Below, in pieces: positions 7,237 through 13,623 of a stretch of DNA of 21,266 nt (the stretch's first letter is position 1; each line of letters starts with the position of its first letter). The DNA lies in contig JAFGOB010000177.1 of NCBI GenBank assembly GCA_016926695.1, positions 1-21,266 of the forward strand. Reading direction: 5' to 3'. The translations under genes and the position numbers were made by a program. Source of the DNA: Dehalococcoidales bacterium. Lineage in GTDB: Bacteria > Chloroflexota > Dehalococcoidia > Dehalococcoidales > UBA3254. The notes under the pieces are model-generated. The model saw only the letters and a list, made by a program, of their open reading frames with translations. It did not search any database and was not told the DNA's origin.

Positions 7237-9495
7237 CTATCTGGCGTTCTGGTTTTTTTCCTGTATGGCGGATTGGGCGGCGATCAGCTTGACTATGGGT
7301 ATCCGGAAAGGACTGCAACTGATGTAGTTGACCCCGATGGAGTTCAGATAGCGGATGGAGTTCGGTTCCGCGGCCTGTTCCCCGCAGACGCCGATTTCGA
7401 GCTGCTGTTTTGCTCTGCGCGCCCAGAATATGGCCGTTTCCATCAGCCGTCCGACGCCCTTTACATCCAGCACGGTGAAGGGGTTGTCCTGCAATATCCC
7501 CTTTTGCAGGTAGGTTGAAAGGAATTTCTTTTCGGCATCTTCCCGGCTGAAGGAGAAGACGGCCTGGGTAAGGTCGTTTGTTCCGAATGAAAAGAAGTCT
7601 ACCTCCCTGGCAAGGCGTCCGGCCCGCATACAGGCGCGCACGGTTTCCATCATCACTCCGCACTTGAAATTGTATTCCCGCAGCAGGTCTTTCACAATAA
7701 GGGCTTCCTGTGAAGTGATCACCTGGGGCACCATGATGGATACATTGGCCGGGACCCGTGCCATGGCCCTTACGATGGCGTCGATCTGCATTTTATATAT
7801 CTGCGGCGTGGTTACCGCCAGGCGGACGCCCCGGTGGCCCAGCATTGGATTGGTCTCCTTGAGGTCCATTATTTTCTTTCTTGTTAAAGGATCGAATACA
7901 TCCTCTTCCCGTGGCAGGAACTCATGCAGAGGCAGATCCAGAAGCCGGATAATAACCGGCAAGCCCTCCAGGGTGCTGAAAAGCTCGATAAAATCACGTG
8001 TTTGAAGCTCCAGCAGATTGACTAAAGCCGATTCTTTTTTAGCCTCGCTTTCGGCCAGTATAAACTCCCGGATAGCAGCCAGTTGCTCGGGACCGTTGAA
8101 CATGCGCTCGGTACGGCACAGCCCGATCCCTTCAGCGCCGAAAACTTTGGCCTGGGCGATCATATCCGGGGTCTCGGCATTCGCCCGTATGCCCAGCCTC
8201 CTGAATCCGTCCGCGATACTCATCAGCTCCTCAAGCTCCGGGTTCAGTTTGGCATCTGTCAGGGGCAGCACGCCGGTATATACCAGACCGGTGGTGCCGT
8301 CGATGGTGATTTCATCATCTTCCCTGATAATATGCCCGCCGGCGGTAAATTGTTTTAGAGATAAATCGATATCTATATTCCCGGCCCCGCAGATACAGGG
8401 TATGCCCATCGCGCGGGTAACCACGGCGGCATGAGAGGTCAGCCCGCCTTTCTGGGTCAACACGCCGGCTGAGTTCGCGATGCCCCTGATATCATCCGGA
8501 TTGGTTTCAGGCCGGACCAGGATTACCGCGTTTCCCTTTTTGTATTGTATCAGTGCGTCTTCAGCGTGGAAATAGACCTTGCCGCAGGCAGCCCCCGGAG
8601 CGGCATTGAGTCCCCTGGCAATGGGTTCTATGTTAGCGGCGACTTTAACCTGTTTATGAAGCATGGTCCTGAGGTCTTCCTCGGTGACCCTGGTGATTGC
8701 TTCATCGCGGGTGAGAAGTCCCTCCTTTATCATGTCTATCGCTATTTTTACGGCGGCCCGGCCCGATCTCTTCCCGTTTCGGGTTTGCAGGATGTAGAGT
8801 ATGCCGGACTCAACCGTAAACTCGATGTCCTGCATATCCCCGAAATGTTGTTCGAGCTTTTCTACCATCCCCTCCAGCTCCGAGTATATCGCCGGCAGCC
8901 TGGTATGCAGGGTGGATACCGGCTCGGGCGTGCGTATCCCGGATACCAGGTCTTCACCCTGGGCCTGCATCATGTATTCACCGTAAAGTCCTTTTTCACC
9001 CGTACTCGGGTTGCGGGAAAAGACTACGCCTGTCCCCGAATTTTCATCCCTGTTTCCATAGACCATCCTCTGAACGACAGCCGCTGTGCCCATTGCGTAA
9101 GGAATGTTGTTGAGCTGCCGGTAGGCAACAGCCCTGGGATTATTCCAGGACTCGAATATCAGTTTTACAGCGGCCGTCATTTTATCGATTTCAGCGATGT
9201 TAAGAACGGTATCCATCATACCCGGCATGGAAACCGGGGCCGATGAACGTACCGAAACTTCCAGTCCCTGTCCCAATTTTTTACCTGTTTCCTGTTCAAG
9301 CGCGGCCAATGCCGCTGAAATGTCGTTTTCAGGCAGCTTGCCGGTCTTAACCCAGTTGTGATAGGCGCTTATGGATACGGTAAAACCGGGCGGGACAGGC
9401 AGTCCCAGGAATACCATTTCAACCAGGTTGGAGCCCTTGTTGCCCAGCTCGGACTTTTCTCTGTGCCCGCTTTTAAATGAATAAACGTTTTCCAT
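7237..9495 (-). CDS. ppdK: Pyruvate, phosphate dikinase (short form)
   Basis: Interconverts pyruvate + ATP + Pi with PEP + AMP + PPi. The ATG at 9495 is chosen over the TTG one codon upstream because AGAGG lies six bases before it; this gives 752 aa. In order: ATP-grasp N-terminal part (GNKGSNLVEMVFLGLPVPPG; VSVRSSAPVSMPGMMDTVLN), second ATP-grasp part (MVYGNRDENSGTGVVFSRNP; YGEYMMQAQGEDLVSGIRTP), the phosphohistidine swivel domain with the catalytic His at about 355 (QKGGLTSHAAVVTRAMGIP), and the PEP/pyruvate-binding barrel (LLDLPLHEFLP; NPMLGHRGVRL; FFSFGTNDLTQ; GVCGEQ with the acid/base Cys at about 704). Usual PPDK is about 870-900 aa. The difference lies mostly after VLNIAEIDK, where roughly 110 residues of the helical subdomain are missing and the sequence passes straight to FESWNNPRAVAYR. 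GICGEH is GVCGEQ here. It converges on the IlvD-like gene with a 12-base gap. Confidence 0.92.
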   Translation of the reverse strand: MENVYSFKSGHREKSELGNKGSNLVEMVFLGLPVPPGFTVSISAYHNWVKTGKLPENDISAALAALEQETGKKLGQGLEVSVRSSAPVSMPGMMDTVLNIAEIDKMTAAVKLIFESWNNPRAVAYRQLNNIPYAMGTAAVVQRMVYGNRDENSGTGVVFSRNPSTGEKGLYGEYMMQAQGEDLVSGIRTPEPVSTLHTRLPAIYSELEGMVEKLEQHFGDMQDIEFTVESGILYILQTRNGKRSGRAAVKIAIDMIKEGLLTRDEAITRVTEEDLRTMLHKQVKVAANIEPIARGLNAAPGAACGKVYFHAEDALIQYKKGNAVILVRPETNPDDIRGIANSAGVLTQKGGLTSHAAVVTRAMGIPCICGAGNIDIDLSLKQFTAGGHIIREDDEITIDGTTGLVYTGVLPLTDAKLNPELEELMSIADGFRRLGIRANAETPDMIAQAKVFGAEGIGLCRTERMFNGPEQLAAIREFILAESEAKKESALVNLLELQTRDFIELFSTLEGLPVIIRLLDLPLHEFLPREEDVFDPLTRKKIMDLKETNPMLGHRGVRLAVTTPQIYKMQIDAIVRAMARVPANVSIMVPQVITSQEALIVKDLLREYNFKCGVMMETVRACMRAGRLAREVDFFSFGTNDLTQAVFSFSREDAEKKFLSTYLQKGILQDNPFTVLDVKGVGRLMETAIFWARRAKQQLEIGVCGEQAAEPNSIRYLNSIGVNYISCSPFRIPIVKLIAAQSAIQEKNQNAR

Positions 9496-9596
9496 CAATA
9501 ACCTCTTTCCTGTTCCTGATTATTTCACCTGAAGGCTGCCGTTACCGGGACAAATCATGGAAACCGGTCATAATAATATCTTGCCAATATACATTA

Positions 9597-9612
9597 TATT
9601 CGCAATCGAATA
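9597..9612. promoter_or_regulatory. Short inverted repeat upstream of the PPDK gene
   Basis: TATTCG, CAAT, CGAATA is a perfect 6-bp dyad about 100 bases upstream of the leftward PPDK start, next to AT-rich sequence containing TATAAT on the minus strand. It could be an operator; no convincing -35 was found. Confidence 0.3.
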
Positions 9613-9678
9613 ACTTGTTTGCCTCTCCAACTTTCCTCGCCCCTATTCCCAATATCGTTAATAAGGTATGAGAGAAGA

Positions 9679-9906
9679 ATGCAAAGGAGGCCTTTTTGGA
9701 ACAGGCCGGAGGTATACCTGGACGACCGGATGAGGCGCAACACCTCCGGTTTCGCCCTGGCCTCTCCCGATGCGGTCCGCAGAGGCGTAAAGAAGCTGCG
9801 AAACGACCTTTCAACGGGCGAATGGGAAAGAAAATACGGTTATTTGAGGAAGCTGGACTCTTTCGATACCGGCTTCAGGTTCATCACATTCCGTAAAAAC
9901 GGGTGA
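9679..9906 (+). pseudogene. Remnant of a class I SAM-dependent methyltransferase (C-terminal ~75 aa only)
   Basis: The 75-residue frame from ATG 9679 reads RPEVYLDDRMRRNTSGFAL, then DAVRRGVKKLRNDLSTGEW, ERKYGYLRKLDSFDTGFRFI. This closely follows the tail of many class I methyltransferases (RPEAYLDP.VR..IS.FA..., ...GL.RLR.DL.SG.W..RYG.L..LDELDLGYRL), recalled from family knowledge. The SAM-binding Rossmann part, expected ~180-200 residues upstream, is absent: the frame upstream is short and AT-rich, and no other frame supplies it. It is most likely a deletion remnant. A small independent protein is possible, but the ribosome site is weak. Confidence 0.5.
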
Positions 9907-9971
9907 TTTTCCCGGTTCGTGGTATAGTGATGCTTAACTTCTTTACGGCAGTGTTCTATTGCCGAGCCGGT

Positions 9972-9998
9972 GGACACCCTGGCCGGTTTTAGGTGTCC
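9972..9998. repeat. Weak inverted repeat downstream of the methyltransferase remnant
   Basis: GGACACC (9972-9978) and GGTGTCC (9992-9998) form a 7-bp stem with a 13-base loop inside the otherwise featureless 9907-10130 spacer. It may be a fossil terminator; no U-tract follows. Confidence 0.25.
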
Positions 9999-10130
9999 GT
10001 AAACAGTTCGTGTTTCTCCGTAATTGAATGGTCTACCTGTAGCCGTCTATCCCGCTGTATTGCCTTGTAGGATAGTATATGTGAAAAAGATACTGTTATG
10101 ATAGGCCATGAGCTACGAGAGAAGAAAGTT

Positions 10131-10670
10131 TTACCTTTCTGTTTTCTGGAACGTACCAGATTCGGCAAGAAATTGGTTCAAAGAAGCATCATCCATAAAC
10201 GCTTTCTTGGGAATAATATGTGCTTTCATTCCACCAATCATGGTCAGGAAGATAAATTGCTCCTGATCGATAACCTTTTCAATCATTCTCCAATGAGTTA
10301 TGGATTCGCCCATGTCCGTAATATCGGTAATACCATCTGGAGAAATGGTTAAAATATGCTTACCGATGACATCGTTGGGCCCTTTGCCGTATGCTCGGTT
10401 TAGCTCTTGTCTAACTATTCTGCGCAGTCTTGCGGTTGAAAATCGATAAACGTAATAGAACAACAACAATATCCCACCCACTATCACGATGATGCCGGTA
10501 GGAATATCGCTAAAAACCAGAGAAAATATTCCCACCACTATGAAAATACCTGCTAATAGATAAGCTATGAGCCTGTTTCTATCACGATCTATGTATCGCG
10601 GAACATGCTTTAGATAATACAGGTTGTAAGTCTCAAGATCATCCAGATTCAAGTTGAATTCAACTTTCAT
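10131..10670 (-). CDS. YcxB-like small membrane protein
   Basis: A 179-aa protein of unknown function. ATG 10670 is preferred to the ATG at 10676 because GGAG ends six bases before it and directly abuts the earlier one. A basic/hydrophilic N-terminus (~33 aa) is followed by two transmembrane helices at about residues 34-53 and 58-75, then a soluble C-terminal half with HILTISPDGITDITDMGES, WRMIEKVIDQEQFIFL and AHIIPKKAF. This matches the YcxB-like C-terminal domain pattern (two helices, then ..S.E.GI..........W..I.kv.......l......i.IPkr.F). Base composition is AT-richer than the metabolic genes nearby, and no operon partner is visible. Domain similarity is moderate; function unknown. Confidence 0.65.
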   Translation of the reverse strand: MKVEFNLNLDDLETYNLYYLKHVPRYIDRDRNRLIAYLLAGIFIVVGIFSLVFSDIPTGIIVIVGGILLLFYYVYRFSTARLRRIVRQELNRAYGKGPNDVIGKHILTISPDGITDITDMGESITHWRMIEKVIDQEQFIFLTMIGGMKAHIIPKKAFMDDASLNQFLAESGTFQKTER

Positions 10671-11036
10671 CGCCATCTCCGAAAATGTTCATAAGGGGAT
10701 TATAGCACTTGAAAGGTTGATATGGAAAAGACAAATTGGAATACTAGTCTGGTATCAAGCCCAATAATCTCTGAAAAATTTTCTTCCTTTTTGGGCAATA
10801 GGTAGTTTTTTGTGTTATCCTGATTTACATCCGGAGATAACACTATAATGGCGGCAAGGCGTTGATCGACCGGCTTCGTTTGAATAATCCGGGGTAGAAT
10901 GAGCCATAGTTCCGGTTATTGAGAACCATGCTTCCAGCGATCAAAGAGCCACCCTTCCGGCCAATAGAGCCAATTTAGATGTACTGACTGAGAATGTCAA
11001 TTCCTCATGATAAACGGATAATCCACCCTGATGTAG
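10671..11036. other. Intergenic region without a recognisable gene
   Basis: About 365 bases separate the YcxB-like gene from the transposase remnant. No frame looks coding. The only clear structure is an inverted repeat at 10812-10843. The right half probably once held the 5' part of the transposase gene but is too decayed to read. Confidence 0.5.
10812..10843. repeat. Inverted repeat upstream of the YcxB-like gene
   Basis: GTGTTATC (10812-10819) and GATAACAC (10836-10843) are perfect 8-base arms around a 16-base centre. It is about 145 bases upstream of the leftward YcxB-like start and could be an operator or a fossil of a mobile-element end. Confidence 0.35.
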
Positions 11037-11059
11037 GGGCGTGGTCTCCCGACCCGCCC
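11037..11059. repeat. REP-like hairpin at the transposase remnant
   Basis: GGGCG T GGTC (11037-11046), loop TCCC, GACC CGCCC (11051-11059): a 9-bp stem with one bulged T. The sequence GTAGGGGCGTGGTCTCC resembles REP hairpins carried with REP-associated Y1 transposases. Its position at the 5' edge of the remnant fits that association. Confidence 0.5.
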
Positions 11060-11400
11060 GCCTGAAGCTATTGAATTTGAGACGTGACCTTGACATATTC
11101 ATCGTGATGCCCGATCATATCCATGGCACAATCAACATTCTGAAGTCCGGGCTGGCCGGTTCGAAACCGGCCACTACCAGACCGTGTAATCTGTCTGAAA
11201 TAGTCTGTGCAATTAAAACTTTTTATGCGCGAGGAATCAATCAACTCAGGAATACCCAGGTAGGACATGTCTGGCAGTGAGGTTATTACGAACTTATGAT
11301 CCAGAGCGAAAAGGAATATTATCGAATCGGAGAATACATATTGTTTAATCCGGCCAAATGGGAATCAGACCGCGAAAATCCCAAGGCAAATCGAAAGTAA
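11041..11400 (+). pseudogene. REP-associated Y1 (HUH) transposase remnant, with in-frame stop
   Basis: The frame encodes DIFIVMPDHIHGTINIL, then LSEIVCAIKTFYARGINQLRN and GHVWQ, followed by an in-frame TGA (11278-11280). Without any frameshift it goes on as GYYELMIQSEKEYYRIGEYI, LFNPAKWESDRENP, and a stop at 11400. This is the C-terminal half of RAYT/TnpA-REP proteins (..VMPNHIHGII.., ..VWQR.YYEHIIR....L..IR.YI..NP..WE.D.EN). The HIH histidine pair of the HUH site is kept. The N-terminal ~80 residues are missing, and the TGA replaces a position that is usually Arg, so a single CGA-to-TGA change would explain it. A palindrome at 11154-11172 interrupts the variable middle part. The gene is dead by these two lesions. 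Confidence 0.8.
11154..11172. repeat. Perfect palindrome inside the transposase remnant
   Basis: GGCCGGTT (11154-11161), CGA, AACCGGCC (11165-11172): a perfect 8-bp stem with a 3-base loop. It lies in the variable spacer between the HIH-containing and LSEIV segments of the transposase, where such elements often carry a REP-type insertion. Confidence 0.6.
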
Positions 11401-11675
11401 TATCTTTCTCCTGAAAAACCAGTAAATGGAAGACTGAAAAGGTAAATACTATCCAAACAAAGAGCGGTTCTCACCCCCGGAAGAGTGACTCACGTAATTC
11501 CGTAACACTAGCTCAATACCAACTGGAACTGCGGCTCTCCAGCACCGGTATCGACAGTCAAGCGCATATAACAAAAGGCTAACGTTTTAAGGCTTGTACC
11601 TGATGACCTAGAAGCTATTAAATCGTCCAATGTGGGCTTTTCGAACGTTTATGGGCACTTGGAACCGGGTTGGGA
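11401..11675. other. Non-coding spacer
   Basis: About 275 bases between the transposase remnant and the tRNA. I see no coding frame, no recognisable RNA gene and no repeat here. Confidence 0.5.
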
Positions 11676-11750
11676 TGGAGCGGGTGGCGGGATTCGAACC
11701 CGTGACGTCTTGCTTGGGAAGCAAGCACTCTACCGCTGAGTTACACCCGC
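11676..11750 (-). tRNA. tRNA-Gly (anticodon CCC)
   Basis: The minus strand folds as a cloverleaf. The acceptor stem is GCGGGTG (11750-11744) with CACCCGC (11686-11680). The D arm is ACTC-AGCGGTA-GAGT. The anticodon stem is CTTGC/GCAAG around loop TTCCCAA, so the anticodon is CCC and reads GGG (Gly). The T arm is ACGGG-TTCGAAT-CCCGC, with one A-C mismatch at its outermost pair. The discriminator is U, and the 3' CCA is encoded (11678-11676). The variable loop has five bases. Confidence 0.96.
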
Positions 11751-11768
11751 ATCTTTTCTTATAAGAGA

Positions 11769-11797
11769 ATATTACTTCAAAAAAAAGCGAAAATCAA
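11769..11797 (-). promoter_or_regulatory. Promoter of tRNA-Gly
   Basis: On the minus strand, -35 TTGATT (11792-11797) is followed after exactly 17 bases by -10 TAATAT (11769-11774). Transcription would start near 11762, about 12 bases before the mature tRNA 5' end at 11750. The spacer contains a T8 run. Confidence 0.65.
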
Positions 11798-11939
11798 GTA
11801 TCCTGAACAAGCTCAAGCTGGCCTGCGCCAGGCAGATTGTTGCAGAATCTCAAGTTCAAGAGACTCTCACCTCGGGCCAAAGCCCTCCTCAGAGTGGACT
11901 GAATATGTTACTTTTTCAGCAGTCTACTTTTATTTCATC

Positions 11940-13061
11940 TTACCCGGGAGTGCCTTCACCCGGGGTCTTTTTGCCCGAAAGCAGCTCGAAAGCGGAGATA
12001 TTGGGGATGTGGCTGGGGGGCCTCACCAGTTCGAGTCTGATGGCTTTTTGCGGGCAGCCCACCACGCACGAACCGCATCCCATGCAATGTTCATTGATCA
12101 CGCTGGATTTCAGCTTCTTTGAGCCGGGGGCTTTCTTCATCTCGATGGCCGAGAAATAGCAGCGCTCCAGGCAGGTCTGGCAGCCGCTGCACAGGTCCGG
12201 GTTGACTACCGCCCTGAAACGGCTGGGAGAGAGGACGTCATGTACCCGCCCGTGTTTGTTGAGAGGATGGATCACCACGCAACAGTCGTCGCAGCAGTTG
12301 CAGTACAGGTCCGCCTGGGCGATATTCAGCGGGATATGTACCTGCCCGCGGTCTTCGCATGAATGGACTACCTTCAACGCGGCTTCGGCAGTAAGGTCCC
12401 TGGGCGGTTTGCCTCTGATCGGACGCAGACGCATACCCGGGATAACAGGAGCCCAGGGAAACTGGACGTGCAGGCAGACGAACACCGGTTTATCGCATTT
12501 CCTCCACATCCCACGGCATCCGCACATCAGCAGATTGGTCTTGATCGATCTCCGGAGTACCTGCTCGATATCCTCGTACCACAGGATCTGGTCGGGGGTT
12601 ATATTGGGGCTCATCAGCAGGGCCTTGTGGGCTGGCGCTACCCTGTGCGCGGGAAGCGCGCCGCTGTCATGGCGTTTGATATATTCTTCCGCCAGCATGT
12701 CCGCCCATTCATTGTAGTAGAAGTCGCTCCACAGCGGGTTGATCTGCGGTCTGAGCTCCTCCTTGATGTAGCCGATGGCGCCGTGATGGAAGAAGACGAT
12801 GCTGCGGGGTGCAGCATAGCCGGTCTTCCTCTTCATGATCAGACCTCTTTCGGCCATGTCGTCGAGTTTCGCCTGTAGCTCTTCAGGTGCCATTTTCAGC
12901 TTTTCCGCTATCTGCCCGCAGTCAATCATCTCGGGCATCTCCAGCATCAGCCGGGCTTCATCTGGGGTTACCATGGCCTCCAGTATCCTGACAAACCTTT
13001 CGGAGCCGGGCGCCCCCACCATCTCCCCCAGCCTGGCGTATACATCCGTTTGTTCAGTCAT
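11940..13061 (-). CDS. Winged-helix / cysteine-rich / 2x[4Fe-4S] ferredoxin fusion protein
   Basis: A 373-aa Fe-S protein. ATG 13061 is chosen over ATG 13067 because AGGAG ends six bases before it. The first ~80 residues look like a winged-helix fold (VRILEAMVTPDEARLMLEM, then IAEKLKMAPEELQAKLDDM, AERGLI). The middle has two unusual Cys clusters: CGCRGMWRKC (about 180-189) and YCNCCDDCC (about 253-261). At the C-terminus are two classical ferredoxin motifs: C-x2-C-x2-C-x3-C at about 291-301 (CSGCQTCLERC) and 326-336 (CMGCGSCVVGCP). This layout is known from uncharacterised 4Fe-4S proteins of anaerobes, near AOR, Hdr and UroD-type genes; I know of no assigned reaction. Electron transfer is likely, and the wHTH may bind DNA or simply be structural. 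It is a single gene with its own putative promoter at 13140-13168. Confidence 0.8.
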   Translation of the reverse strand: MTEQTDVYARLGEMVGAPGSERFVRILEAMVTPDEARLMLEMPEMIDCGQIAEKLKMAPEELQAKLDDMAERGLIMKRKTGYAAPRSIVFFHHGAIGYIKEELRPQINPLWSDFYYNEWADMLAEEYIKRHDSGALPAHRVAPAHKALLMSPNITPDQILWYEDIEQVLRRSIKTNLLMCGCRGMWRKCDKPVFVCLHVQFPWAPVIPGMRLRPIRGKPPRDLTAEAALKVVHSCEDRGQVHIPLNIAQADLYCNCCDDCCVVIHPLNKHGRVHDVLSPSRFRAVVNPDLCSGCQTCLERCYFSAIEMKKAPGSKKLKSSVINEHCMGCGSCVVGCPQKAIRLELVRPPSHIPNISAFELLSGKKTPGEGTPG

Positions 13062-13139
13062 GCTCATCTCCTGAAGTTTTTGAGCCGGTGTTATTTGAAA
13101 ACATAACGATTATACGACCGGCCTTTGTGCAGATACTCT

Positions 13140-13168
13140 ATCTTAGCCCACCGGAAGGCTGTATGCAA
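13140..13168 (-). promoter_or_regulatory. Possible promoter of the winged-helix/ferredoxin gene
   Basis: On the minus strand, -35 TTGCAT (13163-13168), a 17-base spacer and -10 TAAGAT (13140-13145) lie about 80 bases upstream of the ATG at 13061. The match is moderate. Confidence 0.4.
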
Positions 13169-13263
13169 GACAGACGGCGCATATTATACATTACTATTCT
13201 TTTACCCGGGTTTTCTCCAGCCTGATGAAATTACGTCTGATTACTCTCTTAATTGAGGGCCAG

Positions 13264-13317
13264 GTTCCTGTATAGGGAACATAGACTATTGAAATATTTG
13301 GGAACATTTAGCATAAT
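13264..13317 (+). promoter_or_regulatory. Promoter and candidate autoregulatory operator of the toxin-antitoxin pair
   Basis: -35 TTGAAA (13289-13294), 17-base spacer, -10 CATAAT (13312-13317). An inverted repeat GTTCC (13264-13268)/GGAAC (13276-13280) lies upstream. The octamer GGGAACAT occurs twice as a direct repeat 25 bases apart (13275-13282 and 13300-13307), the second copy inside the promoter spacer. This fits repression by the HigA-like HTH protein. The -10 ends only six bases before the GTG at 13324, so the transcript would have almost no leader. Confidence 0.55.
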
Positions 13318-13323
13318 ACTAAC

Positions 13324-13623
13324 GTGAGAATAATTGCCAGGTCAACTCTGATCAACTTTTATCAGATGCACAGTCATGGCGATGCGAAAAGTGCTCTGGA
13401 AGCATGGTATCGCGAAGTAAGAACAGCCGTTTGGCAGTCCTGGAAAGGGGTGAAGCAAAAGTATGGGAATGCCAGCATTTTGAAAAACAATAGAGTGGTC
13501 TTCAATATTTGTGGAAATAAATATAGATTGGTAGTAAAAATAAATTATGATGCACAGGTTGTGTATATCAGGTTCATTGGGACACACCGGGATTACGATA
13601 AAATCAATGCGGAGGAGATATGA
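13324..13623 (+). CDS. higB: HigB-family mRNA interferase toxin
   Basis: A 99-aa RelE-superfamily toxin of the HigB_toxin type, expected to cleave mRNA at the ribosome. It starts at GTG 13324 (RIIARSTLINFYQMHSHGDA), the same place as family members, which begin MRIIS... Further motifs are ALEAWYREVRTAVWQSW, NNRVVFNICGNKYRLVVKIN and YIRFIGTHRDYDKI; the last two are the usual HigB core (R.vFni.gN.YRlv..i.....v.iRfigTHaeYD.I). Length is normal. It overlaps the antitoxin gene by four bases (ATGA). Toxin-first order is typical of higBA. There is no Shine-Dalgarno before the GTG, and the promoter position implies leaderless translation, which may keep toxin output low. The pair is AT-rich compared with surrounding genes, suggesting acquisition. 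Confidence 0.9.
   Translation: MRIIARSTLINFYQMHSHGDAKSALEAWYREVRTAVWQSWKGVKQKYGNASILKNNRVVFNICGNKYRLVVKINYDAQVVYIRFIGTHRDYDKINAEEI

Noticed and set aside
8545..9246. 233-codon open frame on the plus strand
   Set aside because: Antisense to the PPDK gene; no known motifs.
11041..11280. Intact small transposase gene
   Set aside because: The reading frame continues with clear homology after the TGA, so the short frame is a broken part of a larger gene.
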